Shown here: positions 9,995 through 18,293 of the stretch, piece after piece
Layout of the letters: each line of letters begins with the position of its first letter
Numbering within the stretch: the stretch's first letter is position 1
Assembly (NCBI GenBank): GCA_020832555.1
Contig: JAFIEM010000026.1
Coordinates: 1 to 36,973 of the forward strand
Direction of reading: 5' to 3'
Source of the DNA: Natronohydrobacter sp.
GTDB lineage: Bacteria; Pseudomonadota; Alphaproteobacteria; Rhodobacterales; Rhodobacteraceae
DNA length: 36,973 bases
Notes under the pieces: model-generated
The model's database searches: none
What the model saw: only the letters and a program-made list of their open reading frames with translations
What the model was told of the DNA's origin: nothing
Made by a program: the position numbers and the translations under genes

Positions 9995-10021
9995 AAAAAA
10001 GGGGTGCGCAGATGCGCACCC
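9995..10021 (-). terminator. Rho-independent terminator for the DUF481 gene
   Basis: On the minus strand an 8-bp perfect stem (GGGTGCGC/GCGCACCC, 10002-10021, four-base loop) is followed by a six-T run (A run at 9995-10000 on the plus strand). It lies about 30 bp downstream of the stop of the DUF481-type gene. Confidence 0.8.
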
Positions 10022-10052
10022 AAGTTGAGCTTCTCTTGCGGGGGGGATCCGA

Positions 10053-10904
10053 TCAGCGGAACCCGTAGACCAGCGACACACCGAAGGTGTGGTCGGTTTT
10101 CTTGCCGGTGTTGGCACTGTTGTAGTTCGTCCGCACGCTGAAGCGGGTGGACAGACCTTCGAGTTGACCAACGCTGATGCCGAAATCGTTTTCAGCGATC
10201 GTGCCTACTTTCGAGCGCAGGATGTCCGCGTTGTTGGTAAGGAATACACCGTCGGCGATGCGGTAGTAAGCCCGCGCCGACACGATCCCGCCAAGTTCCT
10301 TGGAGGTGACGCCCGTGATGTGGTTACGGTTGTAGCGCCAGCCAGGTCCAGCCTGCACACGCACAGCGGCGTCTTCGGTGTTGACGATCCGGTAGCCCGG
10401 ACCAAAGCCGATGAAGGCATCCGTTGTGCGGTTTGCCGGGGTGGTAGCGGAAGCTGGCATGCGGGTGGTCTCGACCCGGCCCAGACCGAAGACGTAGAAA
10501 TCGTCGGCGATATAGTAGTTGGCGTCATATACAGCGAAGCCTTCACCCTTGGTGCGAACACCACCGGCCTTGCCAAGCTCAAGGCCCAGACCGAAGCTGT
10601 GATTCCACTGCCCGACATTGTAGTTGAAACGACCAGCTACACTCAGGTCGCGGTCGTCCGAATTGCCGCGCTGGGCCGAAAAGCTCATCGCCATGCTGCC
10701 GGTCCAGCCGGGTGCGAATTGCTGGTTGCCGAAACGCGCGCTGTCTTCGGCGCGGGCCTGATCGTCGCGGACGCGATCTTCGATATCGGTGATCCGGTCG
10801 TCCACCCCCTGCACGCCGACCAGTTGTGCCTGAGCATGCGCAGCGGTTGTGCCGATCGCGAGGGCCAGAACCGACGCAGCAGCGGAGGTCATCAGTTTGT
10901 TCAT
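10053..10904 (-). CDS. DUF481/YdiY-type outer-membrane beta-barrel protein
   Basis: A 283-residue precursor. The ATG at 10904 was chosen because AAGGAG lies six bases before it and the protein then begins with a clear Sec signal peptide (MNKLMTSAAASVLALAIGTT, cleavage near AHAQ). After a short charged helix (VDDRITDIEDRVRDDQARAE) come alternating amphipathic beta strands rich in Gly, Asn and Tyr. These resemble DUF481 proteins, for example FSAQRGNSDDRDLSVAGRF and the terminal FGVSLVYGFR with an aromatic residue at the penultimate position. Function in this family is poorly known; it is a putative outer-membrane protein. The gene appears monocistronic, with its own terminator and a 5' region of more than 200 bp. 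Longer in-frame starts upstream lack a signal peptide. Confidence 0.82.
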   Translation of the reverse strand: MNKLMTSAAASVLALAIGTTAAHAQAQLVGVQGVDDRITDIEDRVRDDQARAEDSARFGNQQFAPGWTGSMAMSFSAQRGNSDDRDLSVAGRFNYNVGQWNHSFGLGLELGKAGGVRTKGEGFAVYDANYYIADDFYVFGLGRVETTRMPASATTPANRTTDAFIGFGPGYRIVNTEDAAVRVQAGPGWRYNRNHITGVTSKELGGIVSARAYYRIADGVFLTNNADILRSKVGTIAENDFGISVGQLEGLSTRFSVRTNYNSANTGKKTDHTFGVSLVYGFR

Positions 10905-11140
10905 GGCGTTCTCCTTGTCATCCCATGAATGGAGGCCGGTTTTCGGTGCGTCATGCCTTGTGCATCCGCGGTCCACCGACCTGGGCCATCGGGCCTGACA
11001 GGGGGATAGAAGCCTGATTGGCATAAGGGAAATTCAGAATAATTGACAATGAAACGACAATTAATCATGAGAAACCGGCAGGTGGCCGGCGGAAATCTGA
11101 CTGGCGCTGCGCGCCACCCAAGCCAATGAAATAAAACAGA

Positions 11141-11166
11141 AAAAACCCGGCCAATGGCCGGGTTTT
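11141..11166 (-). terminator. Rho-independent terminator after the lysR gene
   Basis: An 11-bp perfect stem (AAAACCCGGCC/GGCCGGGTTTT) at 11142-11166 with a three-base loop. Read on the minus strand, the stem runs into TTTTTT. It lies 26 bp downstream of the lysR stop and separates that unit from the DUF481 gene. Confidence 0.85.
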
Positions 11167-11191
11167 CAAGATGCTTTGCGGGGATTTAGGG

Positions 11192-12073
11192 TCAGATGCT
11201 GTCAGTTACATCCGCGATCTCTTCACTGATGATTTCGGCAGTTTCCAAAAGTGTCTTTTTTGCAACGCTCAGCAGATACGGGTCGATATCATCGCGCCAG
11301 ACGACCCAGACCGGATAGGTGAAATGCGGGGCATCGGTGACCAGATTCAGGCGGCCCTCTTCGATATAGCGGGCCGCGAATCGGCCCGGCAGATACCCGG
11401 CCAGCCCGCGCCGGATCAGATAGCCCGTGACCAGAACCCCGATGGCGAAGGTCATGCCATTGGTGGTGACATGGCTCATCTCTTCCTGATGAAACCGCAT
11501 GAAGCTTTCGCCCCAGTCCACATAGGCATAGCGGCCATTCAGGCTGTCCATGCTCGGGTTTTCCCAGGGCGCAACAAGAACCAGCTCATCCTCGATCACG
11601 GGTTCCATCACGAAACCGGGGCGCATCGTGGGTTCATATGTCAGCACGGCTTGCAACAAACCGTCATTGAGCGCGCGGGTCAGCCGGTCGGGCATGCCCA
11701 GTTCGGCGCGCAGGCTCAGTTCGGGCATTTCGGCGCGCAAGGCGTCCAGCCAGCGATAGCCAAGCCGAGGCCAGAGGGATGCCTGTGCACCAATGGCGAA
11801 GCTGTCGGTAAAGCCTTCGGGAATGGCGACTTGCTGGCGTGCATCATTCCATGTGCGCAGGATGTTCAACGCATAGGGTTCGAACTGGGTGCCTGCCGGG
11901 GTCAGGGTCGCGCCTGCCTTGGAGCGGTCGAAAAGCTGCTTGCCGATCTGCTGTTCCAGACGCTGCACCCGCAGGCTGACTGCGGATTGGGTGACAAACA
12001 GCCGGTCTGCAGCGGCCAGAAAGGAACCGGTCTGCGCGACTTCCATGAAAGTGCGGATAAGGGTCAGGTCCAC
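11192..12073 (-). CDS. LysR-family transcriptional regulator, ArgP/IciA-like
   Basis: A 293-residue LysR regulator of standard length. The N-terminal winged helix-turn-helix is at about residues 3-60 (LIRTFMEVAQTGSFLAAADR, TQSAVSLRVQRLEQQIG, LFDRSKAGATLTPAG). The effector-binding domain fills about 90-290, with periplasmic-binding-protein-like folds expected. The start is GTG at 12073, with AGG eight bases upstream. The effector cannot be read from sequence. The gene follows an unknown gene by 21 bp on the same strand, so they may share a transcript. No divergently transcribed target gene lies next to it, which is unusual for a LysR regulator. Confidence 0.85.
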   Translation of the reverse strand: MDLTLIRTFMEVAQTGSFLAAADRLFVTQSAVSLRVQRLEQQIGKQLFDRSKAGATLTPAGTQFEPYALNILRTWNDARQQVAIPEGFTDSFAIGAQASLWPRLGYRWLDALRAEMPELSLRAELGMPDRLTRALNDGLLQAVLTYEPTMRPGFVMEPVIEDELVLVAPWENPSMDSLNGRYAYVDWGESFMRFHQEEMSHVTTNGMTFAIGVLVTGYLIRRGLAGYLPGRFAARYIEEGRLNLVTDAPHFTYPVWVVWRDDIDPYLLSVAKKTLLETAEIISEEIADVTDSI

Positions 12074-12094
12074 GGCAAACGCCTACTTGTTACA

Positions 12095-12544
12095 TCACGG
12101 GGCGAAAACGAAACCGGTGCGCGCTGTAAGACAGCTTTGATCCTGCGACCGCAAGGGCATGACGCCGCGCCCGGAAATCATGCCAAGCTCTGTGGCCTTG
12201 CGCAGGATTGCCGCCATGGTCCGCCGCATCGCTAGCGGTCCCGACATATCGTCTGCTTTTGCTGTCAGATAGAGCGTTTCGTCAACCGGGCCGATCTGAT
12301 GGCGTAGCCAGTCATCCTGCGCCTTGTCCGCCCCGATTGCCCCGATATGCACCATGACCATACGTCCGCGCATATCCCCAAGGCGCGGGATCTGCCGGAA
12401 CGCATCTGCGACTTGCGTCGCCTGTGCGCGTGGCATGGGGATCAGCAAGGTCGGACCGGCATGAGAGCCGTCGATCATATAGCCGAGCTTCGCATGAGAA
12501 CCGGCACCATCCGGGCGCAAGAGTGGGCGCAGGGCTTTATTCAT
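12095..12544 (-). CDS. Uncharacterised protein upstream of lysR
   Basis: I do not recognise this 149-residue protein. The start is the ATG at 12544, seven bases after AGGAG; a GTG immediately upstream is the alternative. It has no signal peptide or membrane helix. Visible features are a Gly-rich start (LLRPDGAGSHAKLGYMIDG), an apparent alpha/beta core (GPTLLIPMPRA, GRMVMVHIGAIGADKAQDDW, ETLYLTAKADD) and a C-terminal FVFAP. Codon use matches the neighbours and the reading frame is clean, so it is probably real. It is likely co-transcribed with the lysR gene 21 bp downstream. Confidence 0.6.
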   Translation of the reverse strand: MNKALRPLLRPDGAGSHAKLGYMIDGSHAGPTLLIPMPRAQATQVADAFRQIPRLGDMRGRMVMVHIGAIGADKAQDDWLRHQIGPVDETLYLTAKADDMSGPLAMRRTMAAILRKATELGMISGRGVMPLRSQDQSCLTARTGFVFAP

Positions 12545-13106
12545 CACAACTCTCCTGACTGGTGCCCACAGTCTACTGGGGCCTTATAATCAAGGAAAAC
12601 GAATAATAATTGTATTTCAATTGAGTATTTCTTGTTTCATTGCTGTTTCCCGTCGGGTGCCCGGCGCGATCTTCGGGGCGGGCCTGGTTGCGCAGCCTGC
12701 GGCTTTGGCGCGCAGAGCGCGCAAGGCGAGTGATTGCACATCTGGTCTTGTCTTGAATACAGGGGGCGCAATCCTGTCTGGACTGCTACCGATGACGACA
12801 CGGCACTTCTGATTTTTGCCATTCAGACCGCCACTATGGGACAGTTCCTGTAGGGGGCTGTTCCGGCATGACCTTGTGGCGCTCAAGACGCTGATGGCCT
12901 GTGTTCTGGCGGTCTGATGCCGGGGCAGGGGCTTTCGCGGGTTTCGGATATCCGGCGGTGATCGCCGTGGTCCTTCTGCTGGTGGTCTGGCCGCTTCGGC
13001 AGATCGCGCGCAAAGCCGGGCGTGGAATATCGGGATGCGTGCTTTCAATGCTGTGCCAGTACCCACTCGGTCGCATGGCTCTGGCAGGCCGAAGGGGTGG
13101 GCAGGC
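12545..13106. other. Gene-poor stretch, possibly with decayed coding sequence
   Basis: About 560 bp without a convincing gene. The part at 12545-12625 is AT-rich (includes CTTATAATC and a run of AAT repeats) and probably holds the promoter of the minus-strand gene at 12544. On the plus strand a frame at 12901-13161 has a hydrophobic helix (YPAVIAVVLLLVVWPLRQIA), but it runs into the lactate-permease gene, lacks a clear ribosome site and is interrupted upstream, so it may be part of a decayed membrane-protein gene. I could not assign a family on either strand. Confidence 0.4.
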
Positions 13107-14564
13107 TCAAGCTGCCCATGCAACAAGCATCGCCAGAATGGCCCCTGCGCAGAGCGCATAGACCAGAACAGGGAAAAGCGTGTGGCGCAGGACTTCGCCA
13201 TCCTGCCCGGCCAGCCCTATAGTGGCCGTGCCTGCAATGATGTTGTGCGGCGCAATGGCATTACCGATGGCCGCACCCACGCCCTGCGCCGCTGCCATCA
13301 TGAGAAGCGGCAGGTCGAGACTGCGCGCCGTGGCGGCCTGAAATTCTGTGAACAGGATATTCGAGGCCGTGGCCGACCCGCTGACGAACGTGCCCAAAGC
13401 CCCGATCAGCGGCGCAAGGAGCGGCCAGAACGCCCCTGCCTGCGCCGCGGCCTCGGCCGCCTGTGCGATCAGCCGACCATGCACCATCAGCCGCGCCAGC
13501 GCCAGCATCACGAAAAGCGCCAGTGCCACTGGCGCAAGCCTGTGCAGCGCGGCCCCGAGGGCAGGGCCAAGTGCGGCACGCCGCCCGGTCAGCGATGCCG
13601 CCAGCACCAGCCCCAGCATGAGCAGCGTGCCGGGATGGTAGAGCGGTGCCAGCCCCCCGGAATAGCCCTGCCAGTCCCAGCCCAGCCACAGCCCGGACAG
13701 GCTGGCCTGCAGGGGCGCAACAAGGCGTGTCAACAGGACCAGTGCCAGGATCAGCAGATAGGGCAGAAGATCGGCAAGCTGCCAGCGCGCTTGCCCTGCG
13801 CCACGCTTGCGCCGGATCAGCGCAACAAAGAGCGCGCCGCCAAGAAGCGCGCCACCCAAGGTCGGCAGTTCCGGCCCGGTCAGCCATGCCAGCGCCATTG
13901 CGGGCAGGATAAAGCACGCCGCTGCCAGCAGGGTCAGCCATATCTGCGCGCCCGTCAGTCTGCCTCCCTGCGCCAGTCGCATTACCGCCGGCGCCAGAAG
14001 GACCATCGGCACCAGGTGCAAGAGCATCGTCCAGCCAGCAAGCGCAGTTGCGGGCAAATCCAGCAAGGCGATTTGCGCCAGCGCGGGCGTGCCCACGGCC
14101 CCGAAGGACACACCCCCCGCATGGCCCAGAAGCGCCAGCGCCACCGCCCGGACTGGGGCGAAGCCAATCCCCACCAGCAAGGGCGCCGCAAGGGCAACCG
14201 GCGTCCCGAACCCTGCCGCCCCTTCCATGAACAGCCCGAAAAACCAAGCGATCATCAGCGCCTGCACGGCACGGTCATCGCTGATCTGCGCCAGTGCCTG
14301 GCGGAAGCGGTCAAACGCGCCCACGCGCGCTTGCAGCTCATAGATCGCGAGGGCGGGAAGGATGATCCACAGGATCGTGGCGGTGCTGCTGGCCGCTTCC
14401 AGCCCCGCCCCGGCCAGCAAGACCGCATCCAGCCGGCCGAACCCCCAGATGACGGCAAGAGCGACCCCCAGCCCCGCCGCCCCGGCCAGCGCTGCGCGCC
14501 AATGCAAGAGCGCCATTGTGGCCAGAACGACCAGAAGCGGCAGACCGGCAAGCAGCGCGTGCAT
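13107..14564 (-). CDS. L-lactate permease (LctP/GlcA) family transporter
   Basis: A 485-residue, very hydrophobic protein with about 12-14 predicted membrane helices, spanning the inner membrane. Family features include ATILWIILPALAIYELQ, FFGLFMEGAAGFGTPVALAAP and LIGALGTFVSGSATASNILF followed by AIAPHNIIAG, which are typical of lactate/glycolate:H+ symporters. It is shorter than the usual 530-560 residues. The ATG at 14564 lies one base after the TGA of the dehydrogenase gene, so translation is probably coupled. The partner is a D-lactate-type dehydrogenase, which supports transport of lactate or a related 2-hydroxy acid. The exact substrate and stereoisomer are inference. Confidence 0.85.
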   Translation of the reverse strand: MHALLAGLPLLVVLATMALLHWRAALAGAAGLGVALAVIWGFGRLDAVLLAGAGLEAASSTATILWIILPALAIYELQARVGAFDRFRQALAQISDDRAVQALMIAWFFGLFMEGAAGFGTPVALAAPLLVGIGFAPVRAVALALLGHAGGVSFGAVGTPALAQIALLDLPATALAGWTMLLHLVPMVLLAPAVMRLAQGGRLTGAQIWLTLLAAACFILPAMALAWLTGPELPTLGGALLGGALFVALIRRKRGAGQARWQLADLLPYLLILALVLLTRLVAPLQASLSGLWLGWDWQGYSGGLAPLYHPGTLLMLGLVLAASLTGRRAALGPALGAALHRLAPVALALFVMLALARLMVHGRLIAQAAEAAAQAGAFWPLLAPLIGALGTFVSGSATASNILFTEFQAATARSLDLPLLMMAAAQGVGAAIGNAIAPHNIIAGTATIGLAGQDGEVLRHTLFPVLVYALCAGAILAMLVAWAA

Positions 14565-14565
14565 G

Positions 14566-15564
14566 TCACTCAGGCAGGGTGACAGGGTGCAGCGGCGCGC
14601 CCGTATGCTGGAACTGCGTGATATTGGCGATGGTTGTCTCTGCTATCGCGCGCAGGGCTTCGTGGGTGAAGAACCCCTGATGGCCGGTGATCAGCACATT
14701 GGGAAAGGTCAGCAATCGGGCAAAGACATCATCGGCAATGTAGCTCTGCGACAGATCCTCGAAGAAGAGATCTCCTTCTTCCTCATAGACATCCAGCCCC
14801 AGTGCCCCGATCTGACCGGATTTCAGCCCGCGAATAACCGCGCGCGTATCGACCACCGCCCCGCGCGAGGTATTGACCAGCATGACCCCCGGTTTCATGC
14901 GGGCAATCGCTGCATCATCGATCAGATGATGTGTCGCGGGCGTCAGCGGGCATTGCAGGGTGATGATATCGGCGCGGGCCAGTAACTCGTCCATCTCGAC
15001 ATAGCTCACACCGAGTGCTTCGCACTCGGCAGTCGGATAAGGGTCACTGGCCAGAACCGCGCAGCCAAATCCCGTCAGGATACGCGCCAGAACTGTCCCG
15101 ATCAGACCGGTGCCGACAATGCCTGCGACCTTGCCATGCATGTCGAACCCCATCAGCCCGTCGAGCGCGAAATTCCCTTCGCGCACCCGGTTGAAAGCAC
15201 GATGGGTCTTGCGGTTCAGCGTCAGGATCAGCGCGAGCGTATGTTCAGCCACGGCATAGGGCGAATAGGCCGGCACACGCGCAACCGCGATCCCGGTCGC
15301 ACGCGCCGCGCGCAGATCGACATGGTTGAACCCCGCCGAACGCAGCGCGATCAGCGTCACGCCGAATTCTTGCAGCTTTGCGATGGTTTCGCCCGCAAGA
15401 TCATCATTCACGAAGGCACAGACCACCTGCGCGCCTTCTGCCAGCCGTGCAGTATCAGCGTTCAGCCGCGCCTCATGGAACTGCAATGCGAGCGATGTAT
15501 CTTTTGCAGCCTCACGCAAAAACTCTAGATCATGTGGCTTGGCGCTAAAGACATCTACGCGCAT
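14566..15564 (-). CDS. ldhA: D-2-hydroxyacid dehydrogenase, D-lactate dehydrogenase-like
   Basis: A 332-residue NAD-dependent D-2-hydroxyacid dehydrogenase, close to the 329 residues of E. coli LdhA, interconverting pyruvate and D-lactate. The Rossmann motif GIVGTGLIG and the catalytic trio are visible: Arg in NTSRGAVVD, Glu in GLDVYEEEGDLFFED and His in ITGHQGFFTHEAL. The segment RSAGFNHVDL and PAYSPYAVAEHTL are also LdhA-like. I chose the ATG at 15564 because GAGG lies four bases upstream and MRVDVFSAKPHD is the family-like start; an in-frame start at 15585 adds seven residues. It is followed, with a one-base gap, by a lactate-permease-family gene. The 285 bp upstream hold no gene I can see. 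Confidence 0.87.
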   Translation of the reverse strand: MRVDVFSAKPHDLEFLREAAKDTSLALQFHEARLNADTARLAEGAQVVCAFVNDDLAGETIAKLQEFGVTLIALRSAGFNHVDLRAARATGIAVARVPAYSPYAVAEHTLALILTLNRKTHRAFNRVREGNFALDGLMGFDMHGKVAGIVGTGLIGTVLARILTGFGCAVLASDPYPTAECEALGVSYVEMDELLARADIITLQCPLTPATHHLIDDAAIARMKPGVMLVNTSRGAVVDTRAVIRGLKSGQIGALGLDVYEEEGDLFFEDLSQSYIADDVFARLLTFPNVLITGHQGFFTHEALRAIAETTIANITQFQHTGAPLHPVTLPE

Positions 15565-15849
15565 GGGGCCTCGCTGCGAAAACAAAGTATGGTCGCAAGG
15601 TTAAGGCTGCTCATGGCACCCTGCAAGGCGCAATGAACGAATGGACCACCTCATTTCGCCATGGGAACCATCGGCAGATCGCTGCAGCATCCGATCCACA
15701 TCATGGCTGCCATATCAAGGATCGCTCGTTCGATGTGTATTGAACGACAGCTTCACGCCATTTGACACGTCGCTTTGGCAAGGCTGGTGATATTGGCAGA
15801 TGTCTTTGATCGTCCTTGTCGTGAATTGCTTCGGTTTCATTGCCGGGCG

Positions 15850-16863
15850 CTATCGCGCGACAAATTCGAAACTGAATTGGCGCTGCGCGCCTGCGGGTGG
15901 GGGCGGGAAGGGCGCAGCCCGGCGAATATGGTCAAGGGCCGTCTGGTCCAGTCCTGCGTTTCCGGAAGACCGCACCACCGAAACCGACCCCAGCCCGCCA
16001 TTCGTTCCTACGCTGAAGGCCACCAGAACAGTGCCCCGCGCGGGAGTTCGGGCCTGTCTGGTGCGCTGGATGCGGCGCAGCACCTCGCCGGGGTAGTTGG
16101 ATACATCCGCACTGCCCTGCGTGCTGGCTTGCGCGCGGGCGGGGGCCTGACTGGCGGCCTGTCCGGCGCTGCCCTGCTGGCTGCCGCGCGTGGCGGTCTG
16201 GGCGGCATTGCCCTGCGGGGCGCGGGCTTGCCGCGTCGGTTGAGTACGATCCGGGCGCGGGGGCGGTGTGCGGCTGGTCGTTGGGGCCAACTCTGACGGG
16301 CTTGTATCCGGGCTGATGGTCTCGGAAGGGGCCGCCGCAAGGATCTCTGGCGGCGGCGTCTGGGCAGGTTCCGCCGGGGCAGATATCGGCGCAGTGGGCG
16401 GCGTGTCTGGCACCTGTTCCGGCGGGTTGGTTGTCGCCACTGGCTCAGGCATTGCGGGCAGCAGGGCGGCGCTCTGGTCAGGGGCCAGGGGAATCGCCAG
16501 TGATACAGTGTCCAGTTGCAGAGAATGGGGCATCAGCGTCTGTGCCGGGGGGGCAGGAAGGAGTGTGTCTGCGTGCTCGACCTCTAGCGGCTCTGCTTCG
16601 GACGGGGACAGCACGCCTTCGGCGAAATCCGCGAAGCTGGTGCCAAGGGCTGCGGGGGCATCTTCGCCACCGCCTGCGATCAACGCCATCTCGCGCGGGG
16701 CGAGGGCGGCCATTGCGCCCAGATGCAAGAGCATCGACGCGCCCGCCGCCAGAACGAGGGTTCTCACGCGGGGTGCAAGGTCCAGCCGCCGCAGGTCGCG
16801 CGGGCTGACCAGCGGACAGCCATTGCGTTGCGGACAGGCGCGCAAGAGTGCGGTCGCGGTCAT
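15850..16863 (-). CDS. tonB: TonB energy-transducing protein
   Basis: A 337-residue TonB. It links the ExbB-ExbD proton-driven motor of the inner membrane to outer-membrane receptors. A single N-terminal membrane anchor lies at about residues 32-54 (RTLVLAAGASMLLHLGAMAA), followed by a long Pro/Ala/Thr/Gln-rich periplasmic spacer at about 80-245. The C-terminal TonB domain at about 255-337 includes YPGEVLRRIQRTRQ, GTVLVAFSVGTNGGL and ALDHIRRAAPFPPPP. The start overlaps the upstream exbD stop (ATGA), so it is the last gene of an exbB-exbD-exbD-tonB unit. The receptor at 22735-24813 is its likely client. Confidence 0.9.
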   Translation of the reverse strand: MTATALLRACPQRNGCPLVSPRDLRRLDLAPRVRTLVLAAGASMLLHLGAMAALAPREMALIAGGGEDAPAALGTSFADFAEGVLSPSEAEPLEVEHADTLLPAPPAQTLMPHSLQLDTVSLAIPLAPDQSAALLPAMPEPVATTNPPEQVPDTPPTAPISAPAEPAQTPPPEILAAAPSETISPDTSPSELAPTTSRTPPPRPDRTQPTRQARAPQGNAAQTATRGSQQGSAGQAASQAPARAQASTQGSADVSNYPGEVLRRIQRTRQARTPARGTVLVAFSVGTNGGLGSVSVVRSSGNAGLDQTALDHIRRAAPFPPPPAGAQRQFSFEFVAR

Positions 16864-17246
16864 TCCAGCCCCCTTTCGGTCACGATCACCAGTTCCGCGA
16901 CACCCGCTGCGCGCAGGGTTTGCGCCAGTGCGACGAGTTCTGCCGCAGGCGCATCGCGGTCGGGCAGCAAGCGGAGGCGCGCGGTATCCGCGAAGCGCGC
17001 AATCGCGTCCTCGCGCGTCAGGGTTTCGCCCGCATGGCGCAGGCTGCCATCAGCGAGCATCACCAGCGCGTCCGAGGGCGGTTCGGTCGTGATCCCGGCA
17101 AGCGAGACCAACGCCACCTCGCCGTCGGGGCGCGGTGCGAGGCTGCCTGCGATCAGAAAGAAAATCAGCATCAGGAACACGATATTGATCAGCGCGATCG
17201 TGGGCTCGCCGCGCAGGCGGGCGGTCTGGGTCAGCGCGCGCCTCAT
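16860..17246 (-). CDS. exbD: ExbD/TolR-family protein with Asn at the proton-path position
   Basis: A 128-residue ExbD paralogue, the second of two in the operon. It has a short cytoplasmic N-terminus, one membrane helix at about residues 17-37 (ALINIVFLMLIFFLIAG) and a periplasmic domain. The position that holds the essential Asp of ExbD/TolR (Asp25 in E. coli ExbD; Asp21 in the paralogue just upstream) is Asn21 here. It therefore probably cannot carry protons itself and may pair with the upstream ExbD in a heteromeric stator. Its start overlaps the first exbD stop by four bases, and its stop overlaps the tonB start. Confidence 0.88.
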   Translation of the reverse strand: MRRALTQTARLRGEPTIALINIVFLMLIFFLIAGSLAPRPDGEVALVSLAGITTEPPSDALVMLADGSLRHAGETLTREDAIARFADTARLRLLPDRDAPAAELVALAQTLRAAGVAELVIVTERGLE

Positions 17247-17629
17247 GGGGCTGCGCCCAGCACGGCCAACCGCCAGCCGCTCAGCCCCTGCAACAGATGC
17301 AGGATTTCGGCGAAAGCCTGCGCGCTGACACCTTCGCCCAATGCAAGCAACATCAGCCCTTCGCCCCGCGCCGCAAGGTTGGCGCGCAACTCATCCGCTG
17401 TGGTGGGCACCGCATCCAGCCGCAACCCGTCCTCGCGCAGTTGCACGAAGGCGGGCGGTGTTTCCGGCGCGCTGGCGGCCCCGCCCATCGCCAGATCGAG
17501 TGGCAATTCGCCTTGCCGCGCGAAGGTCGAGGACAGCATGAAGAACAGCAGAAGCAGGAAGATCACATCGATGAGCGAGGTCATCGACAGCCTGCGCCGC
17601 CGCAATGTGACCGCCAGCCGCTCAGGCAT
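17243..17629 (-). CDS. exbD: ExbD/TolR-family biopolymer transport protein
   Basis: A 128-residue ExbD. It forms the proton-conducting complex with ExbB that energises TonB. The N-terminus is basic (RRRRLS), followed by one membrane helix at about residues 18-38 with the conserved Asp21 in SLIDVIFLLLLFFML and then a periplasmic domain. The start at 17629 lies inside the 3' end of exbB (8-bp overlap), and its stop overlaps the next exbD start, indicating tight translational coupling. The helix sequence is canonical, in contrast to the second paralogue downstream. Confidence 0.9.
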   Translation of the reverse strand: MPERLAVTLRRRRLSMTSLIDVIFLLLLFFMLSSTFARQGELPLDLAMGGAASAPETPPAFVQLREDGLRLDAVPTTADELRANLAARGEGLMLLALGEGVSAQAFAEILHLLQGLSGWRLAVLGAAP

Positions 17630-18293
17630 GGGCCAGCGTCGCGCCAGCGCGCGCCTCCATCGGGCAGGTGTCCTGCGCTAGCCCCCGGCAAAGCGCCACA
17701 TCGACGATCTGCATGGCCAGACGGGCCTCGCGTGCGATGCGCGACTCGAACCATGTCAGCACCAGCGCGGCAGGCATGGCGACGCCGAGGCCCACGGCCG
17801 TCGTCAGAAGCGCCACCCAGATGCCGCCCGCCAGCGCTGAAGGGTCCACATTCGCGCCCGCTTCCTGCAGCGCCTGAAAGGCCGTGATCATGCCCAGAAC
17901 CGTGCCGAAAAGCCCCAGCAGCGGGGCCACCTGCGCGATGGAATCGAGCAGGCGAAAGCCCGATTGCAGCCGCGCGATGGCCTCTTCTGCCAGTCCTGTC
18001 AGCCGCGCACGCAGGGCGTCCGTGTCGCCTGTGGCATTCAGCGCCAGCACGGCCAGCGGGGCCAGATGACTGCGCGCCTGCGCGGCCTGCCGCAGCGCTG
18101 CCTGCATAGCTCCGCGATCGGCCTGATCGAGTGCCGCGATCAGCGCGCCATGATCGCCCACGCCTGCGCGCCGGAACTGCCAGAGCTTGACCAGAACCAG
18201 CGCCAGCGCGACGACGGACATGGCCAGCAGGATCGCGACGACCGGGCCGCCAAGCGCCAGAAAATCCTGCGCGGTATCAAGAAGATCGGTCAT
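17622..18293 (-). CDS. exbB: ExbB (MotA/TolQ/ExbB proton channel family)
   Basis: A 223-residue inner-membrane proton-channel subunit with three expected helices: about 17-38 (GPVVAILLAMSVVALALVL), about 125-147 (LDSIAQVAPLLGLFGTVLGM) and about 163-187 (IWVALLTTAVGLGVAMPAAL). These match the ExbB/TolQ signature region. The ATG at 18293 overlaps the stop of the upstream small secreted-protein gene (ATGA) and gives the family-like N-terminus MTDLLDTAQDFL; the longer upstream frame has no support. It overlaps exbD downstream by 8 bp. Its place divergent from hmuSTUV points to energising haem uptake. Confidence 0.9.
   Translation of the reverse strand: MTDLLDTAQDFLALGGPVVAILLAMSVVALALVLVKLWQFRRAGVGDHGALIAALDQADRGAMQAALRQAAQARSHLAPLAVLALNATGDTDALRARLTGLAEEAIARLQSGFRLLDSIAQVAPLLGLFGTVLGMITAFQALQEAGANVDPSALAGGIWVALLTTAVGLGVAMPAALVLTWFESRIAREARLAMQIVDVALCRGLAQDTCPMEARAGATLAHA

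Noticed and set aside
13099..13117. Inverted repeat GGGCAG/CTGCCC at the end of the lactate-permease gene as a terminator
   Set aside because: It overlaps the stop codon and has no T tract on the minus strand.
12617..13201. A 194-codon minus-strand frame
   Set aside because: The product is Arg/Pro/Ser-rich without domain or ribosome site, and it overlaps the end of the lactate-permease gene.
13035..14582. A 515-codon plus-strand open frame
   Set aside because: Antisense to the lactate-permease gene. The Arg/Gln/His-rich product is a shadow of hydrophobic codons on the other strand.
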